Positions 44,316 to 54,887 of a DNA stretch of 64,000 nt are shown here, in pieces (positions within the stretch are counted from its first letter, which is position 1; every line of letters starts with the position of its first letter). The position numbers were made by a program, and so were the translations under genes. The notes under the pieces were generated by a model. That model saw nothing but the letters and a program-made list of their open reading frames with translations, was not told the DNA's origin and did no database searches. This DNA comes from Deroplatys truncata. Taxonomy: Eukaryota > Arthropoda > Insecta > Mantodea > Mantidae. The stretch is taken from the NCBI GenBank assembly GCA_030765065.1, contig CM060979.1, forward strand, positions 105,636,350-105,700,349, given 5' to 3'.

Positions 44316-46016
44316 TTTTTCTATGCGTTTCATGTTGATCGAGATAATTATATGTAGATATAATTCCATTACAGATTTCGTTGTAGGTAGAAACGTAATA
44401 GAGAAAACCGAATCGATACTCAGGTATTTAAATGGGCGTGCTATGGCTTTAAAACTCCATACTCTTTTCATGACATCGCGAGAAACAAGTGAATGGTGAC
44501 AAGATTTAAAACAAATCACAAAATATTGAACAGTTGAAACAATATTTTGAGGCAGTATTATTAACACTTAAATGATTTCAGTCAAATTATATAATATGTG
44601 AATTCAATAACAGCCCACCTTGAAGCAATATATGTATGTAATAATTTGTAAAATGTATGTAACAATCATTGCATATGCTTATATTATTGTATCCATGTGT
44701 AAATATGTTATGTGAATATATTACGTAATTTAATAATGTAGGAGCTGTGAGAATAGTAAGTTAAACGTTGCTAACAATCAGGTAACAATGAGGTAACCTT
44801 GCGGCAATAATGAATTTGAGAGTTTAAATGTTATTTGTGATTCTTGGAAACATTAATGTCATTTTAGTGACAGTTTATAAAAAATAGCCATTCAACAACC
44901 AGAAAAAGCTTTAGTTAAATGCAGGTATTCTATTGGAGTAAAAATAGCCAATCAGATACTTGAAATACAGGAATTTATAAGTTTAGACGGTTGAAATCTA
45001 GTCAGTTGCCTGCAGACTGTGATAGTAACCGGATGCAAGATGCGTCCTCGAGAGAAATATAAATTCTGTGAAACGAAAACAGTATACGTATTAAAAAGTG
45101 CAAGTATTAAATAAAAGAATCTCACAGCTCTCGATATCAGTGAAGTGCTATTTAATTTGTGTCAAGGATTAATAAAAAGGAGTGAATTAAAACTTAAAAT
45201 CTGTGTGAGCCTACATTCTTGTCGCATAACGCCCTGCCGACTTCCATGTCTCTAAAATAATACTGACGCAGCCGAGGCAAACATAAATATTAAATATTTA
45301 AAGAAACAGTCAAATTACAAAGCTATTATTTTTAAACTTGGGGCAAAGACCACCTGAAAGTACATTTTGGGGTAAAGGCTACCGGAAACTGTTTACTATA
45401 GTGCGGTTGCAACGAATTTTAAGTTCGGCTCCCCAACAGTTGAAATATAATACAACTCCTTCAATACAACCTACTTCAAACTGACTTTTCATACGTAAAG
45501 CTAAATAAATAAACAACTCCAACAAACTATCTATCTTCAATTTACGTATACCTCGGAAATGGCTGAAACCACAAAAACATTGTTTGAAATATATTGTGTG
45601 TTTTAAAGAGATCTACAGTTTTTGTGTAGTAATTTTTGTCTTTCTCTTAACGTTTACCAGTTGTACAAAATAATTATATAAAATTATATCCCAATGAAGT
45701 GGACTTCATAGGCTATTCCCAGAAAATTCAAGATATATTTTAAACATATGGCATTTTAATCAAAATTGCTGCAGCCATTTTTCAGAATATAACACAAAAT
45801 AAAGAATAATTTTCCATATAAAGATCAGTTTTGTGTATAGAGGGTTTTCTTGAAAATCGTCGTGTCGCATCTTTGGAAAATGCGGTACTTAAACACAATT
45901 TTGATATTTATCGAGTTATGCTATTCACACACACACAAACATACACACACACACACTCTCTCTCTCTCTCTCTCTTTTTCTGTCTCTCCCAGACACATAC
46001 AGATCTATTTCTAAAA
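44316..46016 (-). repeat. CTR copy 17 (A-type) with a 0.99-kb insertion
   Basis: The 3' half is at 44316-44548 and the middle and microsatellite at 45536-46016, with foreign sequence between. The break falls in the 'cgaaccattaataacgg' landmark. It ends beyond the (AC)n(CT)n tract at 45927-45990, where copy 18 starts. Confidence 0.75.
44549..45535. mobile_element. Unclassified insertion in CTR copy 17; possible LTR remnant or MITE inside
   Basis: Other CTR copies read straight across this point, so about 0.99 kb was added here. Within it, GAGCTGTGAGA at 44742-44752 and TCTCACAGCTC at 45120-45130 are exact inverted copies about 370 bp apart. Just before the second lie a TATA-like stretch and an AATAAA, which would fit a fossil LTR (about 44737-45126, TGT...ACA). 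They would also fit a small inverted-repeat element. No protein region was found. Class is undecided. Confidence 0.35.
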
Positions 46017-46052
46017 ATCTGATGTGTTATATGACGTTCTCTATCCTTACCA

Positions 46053-46092
<40 letters not shown>
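46053..46092. repeat. (ATT)n microsatellite
   Basis: About thirteen ATT units within the 3' part of CTR copy 18. Confidence 0.95.
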
Positions 46093-46093
<1 letters not shown>

Positions 46094-47047
46094 AACCTAT
46101 CTTGAAAAAGCTTATTTTTATGTCTACTTTATTTTAATCCAGATAAACCGTTGCAGAAATAACTCTACATTAAGTATTTCGTTGTAGATACGAAGGGGAT
46201 GGCAGTATCAAATGTTTTAGAACTGGAGGCTATACGTTGCCATGCAATCGCGAGAAACAACTGTATCTCAATGGGACTTTAAAAGAATGACAAAGTATTG
46301 AAAAATTCGAACCATTAATAACGGTTATCTCGGAAATGGCTTATGCCACAAAAAAGCTATTTTAAATAAATTGTGTGTCTTAAATAAACCTACAGTTTTT
46401 GTACAGTGCGTTTTCGTCTATCGCTTAACGTTTACCGGTTATAGCAGATTGTAGAAAATTCCTTCAGAATGAGGAGGACTTCACAGGCTATTCCCAGAAA
46501 ATTCAAGATATACATTTTATTCGTCATGTAAACGTCTTTAATATGAGTCATTCCACGCACAAATTTTCACAAAATCTAACCATCATGTCTTCGATTCACT
46601 TCAAATATTGTCCAAGGATTACAAAAACAAAGTGAATTATATTTTAAATTCTTAATTTTTTTAAATAATAATACTTTTTAAAGTTTTGCGCAATCCAACT
46701 TGTGAAAAGCGGCACACATCCCTACCTTTAAATTAGGATATCTTACAGGCGATAAGTGATAAAATTGTGTTATAAAATACAATGCAAAGCTTAATATGTA
46801 GTCTTTTACTTAATATTTATTGTAGTTGATATAATTAACTATTTACATCAATTTTTAAAATCCAAGTATTTAAAACTATATATCTCTTTTAGCTCCCAGG
46901 TTTAAATTTCTATAAAATATAAACAAATTCCTTGTAGTTTTTTGTATATATTTGCATTAAACAAAGATGGGATCCTATATAGTGAATTTTAAATAAAATA
47001 ACTTAGAAATCGGTGCGTAGCAGGATTCCAGTGCGGCACGGACGGAG

Positions 47048-47089
47048 AGCAGCAGCAGCAGCAGCAGCAGCAGGAACAGCAGCAGCAGT
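47048..47089. repeat. (CAG)n microsatellite
   Basis: About thirteen AGC/CAG units with one interruption ('aggaac'), within the 3.46-kb transposon. It lies in no supported reading frame. Confidence 0.9.
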
Positions 47090-47284
47090 TTGTCATTGGA
47101 TGCCTTGTCAATTGTTCACAGCACTTTAATTGCACTAGTTTGTTCACATGTAACTTAAATTTGACATACAGTTGAGTAACATTCGAACTTTCAATCTTAT
47201 TCTATGGGAGGCAACTTAACTACAATTTAAATGTGCACTTTTCGCCCTCCAGGTTCAAGTGAATACCATCTGGTTATTATTGCA

Positions 47285-47515
47285 TTATGGTTGCTGGAAA
47301 AAATTAATTACCAGGGATTCCTTTAGCATTGCTGTATCTTGCCTTAAAATGGGCACTATGTTCAAAATCACTTCTGGATTATTCACGGCATTGGCACTTT
47401 GTAGTACACAATCACTGTTATCAGTGGGTGGTACTTTGTTTTTTTTCCGATACGCATCGCATAGCTTTAAGTCGGGTGACAAAGTTAAGTTCTCCATTTT
47501 TAAGTTTGTAAGCAT
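47285..47515 (-). CDS. Unassigned 76-codon ORF in the 3.46-kb transposon
   Basis: The frame MLTNLKMENLTLSPDLKLCD continues through AYRKKNKVPPTDNSDCVLQS to a stop near 47285. It lies downstream of the transposase on the same strand. The opposite strand is also open over the same bases (47259-47528). I recognise no domain. It could be a small accessory frame of the element or chance. Confidence 0.15.
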   Translation of the reverse strand: MLTNLKMENLTLSPDLKLCDAYRKKNKVPPTDNSDCVLQSANAVNNPEVILNIVPILRQDTAMLKESLVINFFQQP

Positions 47516-48484
47516 ATTGCAGGTATAATCGGCGCAACAGTTCTAGACACGTGAAAATCTTAATGACAGCTATGAAACGAGTTACTTACCAGATCAGGTG
47601 GTGACCGGTCGTCTGCATGCTGCAGGAGTGCGTGGGACAGTCACTATCAAATATACGCACACCGGTTATGCACTGCATTACACTACACCGCGCTGCACTG
47701 ATATACAGTATATTTAAATCCACCGCTGTAAGTAGCGCTTAATATAAAAACCTGTCAATCATCTGCCTCCAATTCTTCCACACCTGACAGCCCTTCCTCT
47801 TGGAATCATTCACTCATTGCCGTCATCACTGCTGTCGCTACTTTCTGCACCATTATCCTAGATGAGAACTCTATTCCATTTTCTGCAATTCCATCTTTTA
47901 CGAAATAATGAGTCTCAATTTATTCAGCATGTCGACATAGATATTCCCATTCTGGTCTTCCAATATTTGCAAATCGCTGCAGGCCAGATTTTTTGACATC
48001 AGCGGATTAATTCTATTGATTTAGATCTGGGTGATACGGTGGCAGTCTTAAGTGCATTATGGCCATGTTGTATTAAAATCTGCCCAAGTATGTAGACTTC
48101 TGAAGCGGTTTGTTGGCTTTAATTAAGTTATATAGCTTTGTTTTACTCATACTTTCATCAAAAACTATATTGTGCCTAAGTAACCAAGCTCTAATTTTTT
48201 CTTTCAAGGATTTTGAGGTAGGTGGTTTGTCAATTTGAATGTTGACGCATTGTGAAGCACTGTCGATAACCAGAACAGAACCAGCAGGCATATAAGGTAT
48301 CAACATGGTATTGATTCACTTCATGTAATTTTCTGTATTCATTTCTTAATGAAGATCTCCTGTTTTTTTGTTGCGACTCGTCACTCCAACTTTTAGATGT
48401 TGTATGACTCCTGTGTATGTATGTCATCTTCATACACTATAGTTAGACTCTCTAATTTATACCTCTGAGTTAGGTACTCCTCCA

Positions 48485-48608
48485 GCTGAGATCGTATGTC
48501 GTGCTTTTCTATTGGAACTCTTCTATTTGATTTCGTTTTCTTCCACTTGAACCCTAAATCTTTTATAAATTTTCTGAAATTTGTAGCACCACCTTGAAAT
48601 TTATGCTG
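48485..48608 (-). repeat. Direct duplication A (transposase segment)
   Basis: About 124 bp, roughly 90% like 48747-48868 by eye. It starts 'gctgagatcgtatgtcg' on the plus strand. It encodes the GGATN...KKTKSNRR block. Confidence 0.85.
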
Positions 48609-48746
48609 ATATAGGTATATATAAAATTATAGTCATTTTGAAAGGTAGAATCAGACTGAAAAATTCAATGCCATACCCGGGATTTGAACCGGGATCTTAG
48701 GCTTTCCCTGTCGTTGCTCTCACCGACTAAGCTATCATGGCAACAT
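48609..48746 (-). repeat. Short tRNA-derived SINE with a 73-nt tRNA-like head
   Basis: 48741-48669 (minus) is exactly tRNA-length. The acceptor arms GCCATG / TATGGC pair. The D arm is GCTT...GAGC with GG in its loop. The A box TAGCTTAGTCGG and B box GGTTCAAATCC are perfect. The T stem has one C-C mismatch, and the anticodon stem does not pair. Only about 60 bp of AT-rich tail follows. It is therefore a SINE head rather than a working tRNA gene. It sits exactly between the two direct duplications. Confidence 0.7.
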
Positions 48747-48868
48747 GCTGATTGTATGTCGTACTTTTCTATTACAACTCTTCTATTTGATTTCGTTTTC
48801 TTCCAGTTGAACCCTAAATTTTTTATACTTTTTCTGAGATTTGTAGCACCACCTTGAAAATCTATGCT
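48747..48868 (-). repeat. Direct duplication B (transposase segment)
   Basis: Partner of 48485-48608. This copy is joined to the upstream part of the transposase frame. Confidence 0.85.
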
Positions 48869-50472
48869 GTATTTCAGCTTGATGAGCAATGTGCTCCTTG
48901 TTGACACAGTATTTTCTTCCACATAGAAATTGTGAATCGTGCATCATGAAGTCGAGGACTTTGCAATTATTTCCTTGCTTTGACTATGTAATACATTAAC
49001 ACTTAACTTTGAAAACGTAGGAACCAAATATAAAATGAGCACTATTTAGGTGCTGCTCTCGTTGAAATTACAACCAGATGCTGACACTTTCTATGCAGAC
49101 TGTATGTGTTACGCACTATGAGTAAGCAAAGCTATTATATCACTTTCGTTGATTAAGCTAAACATAAACCATTCTTAGGCTCGGCAGCTGGGGTGGCAAT
49201 CAAGGTCACGATTCCAGAAGTTTTGCGCCAGTTATAACTAAGCTTAATGATTTCTACCTTGTGTTATGCTTGGAAACATTAAATGGACTGAAGCAATAGT
49301 CATAGCTACGTTTCTTCAATTCGCTCATTACGCACTTTCAGAAATCACAGACCTGAGAATGAGCTAACGCAAAAAACTGAACACAAAGTAACATTTAAAG
49401 TGAAACAGTGGAGAGAGACAATATAAAATATCAGATTCCAGTTGCTAAGTTACACCGAACACCGGAAATGATAGCATATCACGTTCCTACTGCGTAACGC
49501 ATCGACCGGCGCGGCGTGCCGCTGCAGTGTAAAGCTCCTAGTCAGCAGTCTATGTTGTAAAACCCTACGCGCTAACACAAATAAACTGTTGAAAAGCGTA
49601 CTTCTATGGAAGATCCCATCCTGATAATAACATATTTAAAACAAAACATATCACAGATTCCTGCTGTATTTTTTACATATTTTATTATTAGAGGGTTAAG
49701 TATGATATTGCCGTTTTAAATATTCATACTTAAAAAGTGATTGTTCTTTATTCCGAAAAGATAGTAGTTTACACGGGGAAAACCACATTGTTTTTATCTG
49801 CGAAACGATATATTGTTCTTATTCTTGACCATTCTGTATTCCGAGAATAAGTTACTTTTATGTAACGTTGTGTGCGTGTAAGAAAAATGTTAAGTACGCC
49901 GTAAATCCGCAAAATATAAAATATGATTTATTTTATGTGTGGAACACGTAAAGTAAAATTCAGAGAAAGTAATGTTTTATGTGTTCGGTTTGATGTGGAA
50001 TGACTCATATATGGTATTTTAATCAAAATCGTTAGTCATTTTTGAGAGATTCGAAAATTTTGCAAAATGTTCCCTGTAAAGGGTAGAGGGATGGGGGGAT
50101 TTTCTTGAAAAATTTTCGTGTCGCATCTGTGGAAGACTGAACCTAAATACCAAGTTTGGTATTTATTCGACTTTTCGTTATTGAGTTATGCTGTTCACAG
50201 ACACACATACGCACATGGACATTTTTCTAAAAATACTTTTTTTTTGGTTTCAATGGACCTCAAAACAGTATTTCCGGTGAAATGTCGGTATCGAATTTTT
50301 GGGCGGAATGCAATACCTTCTTTACTAGGTTGAGAAACTGAGAATGCACTCTTTGGGTTCAGGGGCCCTCAAAACGTGTATTTCCGGTGAAATTTCGGTA
50401 TCGATTTTGTTATAGAACAAGATACTTCCTTTAGTTAGGTACTTTAAGCGGGTAGTAGAGAAAGTTAAAGTA

Positions 50473-51316
50473 AGGGGCGGATTCAAATAACCGATAGTGC
50501 AGAAAGCTACACAAAGAAGATCTAATTAACATCTCGTCTTGTAAGGAGGGCACATTCGGAACATACGGTTTCTTATGTTTGAGTATTTCACAGGCCTATT
50601 GTTTAAAAACAATTAGGAAAATAGCCATATAACCGAGGAAGCTGCAATGTTAGCGAGGCTGGTTGTCTCATTTGAAGAACTCTTGCGTGTTTGAATGCTG
50701 GGGAATTGAAAGCATCTGTCTACTTCTTCCTCTTGTTTTTGTTGGCATCGTATTGAGGCAGAATCATTGTGTTGCCAGTACTAACAAACTGCTTTTGTTT
50801 ATATGTATTCTTTCCAGCTTATTAAATGCGCTGACTATACAGATCCTCGAAATGCAAAGTAGAATTTGCACATCGCTCACTGGTTTTGCTGCTACATGTT
50901 TGTCTCTGTGTGTTCAGAAAGCAGGCTACAAGCAACTGTATTGGAAGCTGCTACAGTGGTTGACGTTATGTTGGCAACACCGTTGCCGGAAGCAGAAGGT
51001 TAAATATAATCGACTATAAATTCTTGTCGGCATGGGGCGTAACTCTCTCAGAAGATTGATCCATATAGCACAAGTGAGAGGTTTTATGTGTTTACATGTG
51101 CGTACCATGACCTCTGGAATATGTAGTCTCGATTTGCTCACTCTTGTGATTCGAAATTATAGGTTCCAAATATAGCATTGTCAGAGTTATAGACATGCTT
51201 AAAATAATCATCCGATCTTAAAACATTCATCTTAAGATCAGATGAGCAAGCAAATTATTCGTATATTCAGTATACTTCTTAGCAATATGATCTATAGGGC
51301 AATATACATTAAATTA
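50473..51316. other. No gene seen (0.8 kb)
   Basis: Frames 50663-51019 (plus) and 51141-50926 (minus) are open but carry no recognisable domain. The first has two leucine-rich hydrophobic stretches near its N-terminus. Confidence 0.45.
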
Positions 51317-52021
51317 CGAGGGTCATCCAGGAGGTAACGGCCGTTTTTCTTTAATATATTCAGAAAAATGTTTTATGAAAAAGAAACAAAAAACATGTCA
51401 CTTACAAAATTGAAGCTTACTTTATTTCTCCAATAATCAGCTCCTTTATTTAAGCATTTGCCATATTTGTCCACGAGCTTTAAAATTCCTGTGTTAAAAT
51501 CGACCGCCGCCAGTCCGTTAAACCAAGAAATTCGGAGACAATTTCACCAAGCAAAAAAGAAAAGAAAATTAAGAACGAAATATGTAACTCATCCAGGGGG
51601 TTGCATGTCTGTCTTGTATGGTTTTGTTCACTCGACTCTTCAAATCATCTGTGATGAGTGTCGTACATCCGGATTCAGTTTTGTCATGCACCTTTATTCA
51701 TCTTTTGTGAACACTTAAACAGCACTTTCTCACATTATTTTCGCTCATTACTATATCACCATAAATGCCTGTAGATTTCTGCAGGTTTCAGCATCCCAGC
51801 ATTCAAAATCCAATACCTCTCACCTCCCAAAGTCGGCGGGACTTTGCATCACACAGTTCATTTTAATAATCACATAAATCACATTAACAACTTGTTTGGT
51901 CTGAAACTCACTCAATACCGAGAAAAGATGTTGAGGAAATCATTCGACCTTGAATAGAGCCCCGACAACGATCTGCGCCGCGGGAAAACACAAGCGGTCC
52001 GTACTTCCTGGATTACCATCG
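51317..52021 (-). mobile_element. Internally deleted mariner with TIRs and TA duplication
   Basis: The left end CGAGGGTCATCCAGGAGGTA and the inverted right end (TACTTCCTGGATTACCATCG) pair with a few mismatches. TA stands at 51315-51316 and 52022-52023. The length of 705 bp is about half that of a mariner. The minus strand keeps the N-terminal part and the very end of the transposase but no catalytic core. Confidence 0.85.
51420..51760 (-). pseudogene. mariner transposase remnants, core deleted
   Basis: On the minus strand, 51705-51560 gives KVHDKT, a LITDDLKSRVNKTI stretch (the 'L-I-T-D-x-L-x-x-x-V-x-x-x-I' link after the first helix-turn-helix) and QDRHAT. It then runs into a short unrelated stretch and finally TGILKLVDKYGKCLNKG at about 51500-51450, the C-terminal 'L-V-x-R-Y-x-K-C-L-x-x-x-G-x-Y' helix. 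All three catalytic regions are absent. Confidence 0.65.
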
Positions 52022-52023
52022 TA

Positions 52024-53044
52024 TTTATTATTTTATTATAAATGCCAAGTAAAATATGGCTTAAACTATAACATTATAACTGAACTGCAAGTGTTTCGAA
52101 CTTTCCTTTTTTTTTCTTTCTTTTCTTTTTCAGTTTTAATAATCCCACGCAAATAATTATAATAATTAAGAAAGCAGAATCTTTTATTATCATGAGATAT
52201 ACACTTCAAGTATTTTCGCAAAAAAGTTATAATTAATTAATCAACATTTAATTGAGCAGCAATGATTTAATAATGTATGTTGCAAAATGCATAAATAATA
52301 TTCTAAGTCATGGGAAGTTATTTTGATATATTTGCATTTATAACGAAATTGTTTGTAATTCAACAAACGTAAATATAATGCGTAGAATTAAGTCATAGCC
52401 ATTAACCATACAAGTTAAATACAAACAAGAGTGACCGATGTTTATTATAAAGCTGTACTGTCATATATGTTTTTGCATGAAATATTTTTGCAATTCCCAT
52501 TAGAAGTGAACGTCTAAACTGAGACACTCAAATGCGCATACTAGTAGGAGCAAAAACATCTTGATGAGCATGAAGTCGTAAATGTACCTTTAGCGAATTA
52601 ATGGTAAATTTATAGTTAGGAATTGCTACACAAACAAAAATAAGGGAAAACAGTATTATAAATTGAAAATTTCTGTTCGGAAAACTAAAATATTGGTTAA
52701 CCAAGTGAAATAACACATACTTGAAGAATAATAATGGATAATAAACCTCTACAACAGGTGATTAATTTTAATTATCCGGAATGTAACGTAAACGTCGATA
52801 GAGACGGAAAATATGCAGATTTATGAACAATCTACCAGACATTGAAACACATAACAAGTAAATATACCTAACTAAAATTTTGTGAATCTATGGCCTTTCT
52901 AGTTTTTACAGATTGAATCTTGGACTTTTAAAGAAAACTGCTGACAGCAGAAATGAGGTTTCTCCGAAGGGTTTAGGGTTGTACAAGAGTAGATAAACTA
53001 AGAAACGAAGATACATGCGAAGAACTAAAATATAAAGTATAAGC
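52024..53044. other. No gene seen (1 kb)
   Basis: Strongly AT-rich. Only short frames (for example minus 53106-52906) without motifs. Confidence 0.55.
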
Positions 53045-53310
53045 AGAATTACAAAAAGAGAACCCTCACCTCTGTAATGTTGGGGTAGCGTGTCTGCCAC
53101 ATTCAAGAGGTTCCGAGTTCGAATCTTGGTTAAGGTGAGTTACCGGATAAGGTTTTTTCCGGGGTTTTTCCTTATTCTGGAAGGACGAATGTCAGGTAAG
53201 CTTAAACTCAATGGACCCCCAGTTCGTCTGAACATCATTTCACCTATTTCATTCATTCATCGTCCGATACGACCTACCAGGTGAAAGGACGTTTAAGTTC
53301 AAAGCAAAAA
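53045..53310 (+). repeat. tRNA-derived SINE, family 2, best copy
   Basis: An A-box-like TAGCGTGTCTGCC lies at about 53087-53099 and a B-box-like GAGTTCGAATCTTGG at about 53115-53129. The core 'ttccggggtttttcc', 'caatggacccccagttc' and the end 'tgaaaggacgtttaag' follow. The end matches 'ttaaaggacgttaagc' at 42170. Confidence 0.8.
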
Positions 53311-53387
53311 GAGAACTAGATAAGCTACATAACCCTTTATTGCATGGTGTTGTACATTGATAAAAAAGATGTTTAGTGAAGGTTATA

Positions 53388-54634
53388 CGCTGTTCAAAAA
53401 AGAGAGGAACACATGTTTAAACCAAAGCCCAAAATAAGACATTGATACAATGTAAATTTTGACATGCATCTGACTGAAGGATGGTTTAAAACTAGAATAA
53501 AGTTCTTCAAAAAATTTGCTAGTTTTTCTTTGAATAAATTAGTGGAGTTGAAAAATCTGCGGAAATCAAAGTGAGCAACCTCTGATTAATTGACTTATTG
53601 TGTTTTAAAACTATGTTTCAACAGCAATATGTGGCAGGGGATGTTACTTTCTGGTCTATGAGGCCTATGCACAGCAATATCGCATCTGAATGAAACATCA
53701 GTCACACAAGCAGTTACGTGGGTTGAAGATAACCGTTCCATTCGCTGCGTCTCCAGAATCCTGCATGTCAGTGTCATCCATAGGGCTGGGAGGCGATTTA
53801 TATAGACACAGGTGGATACAAGAGGCGGCCCGTACAGGGACGTAAGAAGAAGACAACATAGGTACAGGAGAGATATCTTGTCCTATCAGCTTTACGGGGA
53901 CGCAAATCTACAGCCAGAGATCTACAAAATGACGTACGAGCAACAACGAGTGGTGTTTTCGTATGAAACAGGCTGAGAAATGCAAGCCTCTCGTTAGTCG
54001 CGCCAGCACAAGGAAGCCCGGCTGAGATTTGCTCAGATATGATCTCAATTGGCAACTCCATGCAATGGAAAGCCGTTCTCTTCACAGACGAGTCAAGCTT
54101 TAGCTTGATGAGTTGTGATGGTTGTACACGTGTATGGAGATGTCCTGGTTAATGTCTTGCTCCAGTTACTATTATCGAACATGACAGATTTGGAGGCTGT
54201 TCGGTTGTGGTTTTGGCATAACTAGTTCGCGGGCGGCCTGCTGTGCCACAGAACCTGGGAGAACTCGCAGATGCATTCACTGAAGAGTGTGAGAAAATCC
54301 CACAAACTGTTATTGGGAGGCTGGTGCGGTGCATGCCACGTAGATGTTATGCAGTTATTTCAGCTCACGGAGGATACACCAAGTGCTGATTGTTGAAATA
54401 ACCATGGAAGCATTGATTAGTAAACAATGTAAATTTGTATTCCCACTTGGCTTTGTGTATCAATCAATAATTTGATCGTATTTCTAATCCTGTGAAATAA
54501 AAGTTTGCTAAAATGCCATTATAATTTAAAACATTTCTTCAATCCATAATTAGAAACTCAAAAGTTGAATTGTATCAATGCTTTATTTTGGATTTGGTTT
54601 AAACATATGTTCCTCTAATTTATTTTGAGCACTG
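53388..54634 (+). mobile_element. Internally deleted Tc1-like (DD34E-type) transposon with TIRs and TA duplication
   Basis: The left end CGCTGTTCAAAAAAGAG and its inverted right partner ('aaattattttgagcactg'-like) run on into a long shared stretch ('aggaacacatgtttaaacc' and complement), about 65 bp of TIR in all. TA stands at 53386-53387 and 54635-54636. The 1247 bp hold a plus-strand transposase that has lost the part between the first catalytic acid and the C-terminus. Confidence 0.88.
53615..54388 (+). pseudogene. Tc1-like transposase lacking its second and third catalytic acids
   Basis: The N-part QQQYVAGDVTFW and a worn helix-turn-helix region lead, in several frames, to LRNASLSLVAPAQGSPAEIC. 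MQWKAVLFTDESSFSL (near 54060) holds the first aspartate (F-T-D-E-S-x-F). CTRVWRCPG and RFGGCSVVVLA follow. The sequence then jumps to RGRPAVPQNLGELADAFTEE and IPQTVIGRLVRCMPRRCYAV with HGGYT, the conserved C-terminus. The D-N-A-x-x-H and P-D-L-N-P-I-E-H regions are missing, so this is a deletion and not wear. Confidence 0.8.
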
Positions 54635-54887
54635 TATTTTAGTAACGTTTTTGTTGTTATTATTTTCATACATATTAACATCGTTTAAAATACAAGAATT
54701 TTAGCTATTTATATAGTAAAATGTTGAATTATTTCATTATTATTATAATTTTTTGTGCTTAAAAGCATCGCAACGTTCGGTTTTGAATGGATCACCAGTC
54801 CATTTCGTTTTACCTTATGGATAACAGTTATTTGTGTCGCTTCTATTAAGGTGCCTAAGGCAGGAATATAAGCATAGAGTTTTGCTA

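Larger units (their letters stand above)
47770..48960 (-). pseudogene. IS630/Tc1-like DDE transposase, broken and interrupted by a SINE with a flanking duplication
   Basis: Minus-strand order: ENTVSTRSTLLIKLKYSIDF with QGGATNLRKSIKNLGFNWKK and NRRVVIEKYDI (48915-48747), a SINE, and a repeat of the same GGATN...IEKHDI block (48608-48485). Next is LTIVYEDDIHTQESYN near 48440, where the first catalytic aspartate sits in relatives' I-V-Y-x-D-E. PAGSVLVIDSASQCVNIQID with KPPTSKSLKEKIRAWLLRHN (about 48290-48160) carries the second aspartate region ('I-D-N-A-S-Y-H-S'). LRLPPYHPDLN near 48030 is the third region, but the following I-E-L is replaced by a stop-bearing stretch, so the last acid is lost. 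The C-terminal acidic tail (EELEADD) is near 47770. Confidence 0.75.
46544..50007 (-). mobile_element. 3.46-kb DNA transposon with perfect 13-bp TIRs and TA duplication
   Basis: TGAGTCATTCCAC at 46544-46556 is repeated exactly in inverted form at 49995-50007. TA stands at both sides (46542-46543, 50008-50009). Joining the flanks restores the normal CTR sequence 'ctttaatatatggtatttt', which confirms the ends. The minus strand carries a decayed DDE transposase (48960-47770). The rest holds a (CAG)n, an unassigned 76-codon frame and AT-rich DNA. At 3.46 kb it is far longer than usual Tc1/mariner elements. The transposase type is one I know from insects as uncharacterised 'DDE superfamily' proteins. 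Confidence 0.88.
46017..50472 (-). repeat. CTR copy 18, split by a 3.46-kb transposon, 5' end partly doubled
   Basis: The 3' end 'tctgatgtgttatatgacg' is at 46018, followed by an (ATT)n at 46053-46092. The unit is interrupted at 46544-50007 and resumes 'tatatggtattttaatc' at 50008. A first 5' part ends near 50338. A second 5'-end fragment (50345-50472, 'gtgtatttccggtgaaa' to 'gtagtagagaaagttaaag') follows in the same sense. Confidence 0.85.

Noticed and set aside
48669-48741. Functional tRNA gene
   Set aside because: The anticodon stem does not pair, the T stem has a mismatch, and a SINE-like AT-rich tail follows.
50663-51019. 118-codon ORF with hydrophobic stretches
   Set aside because: No recognisable domain, an overlapping open frame on the other strand, and AT-rich non-coding surroundings. 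Probably chance.
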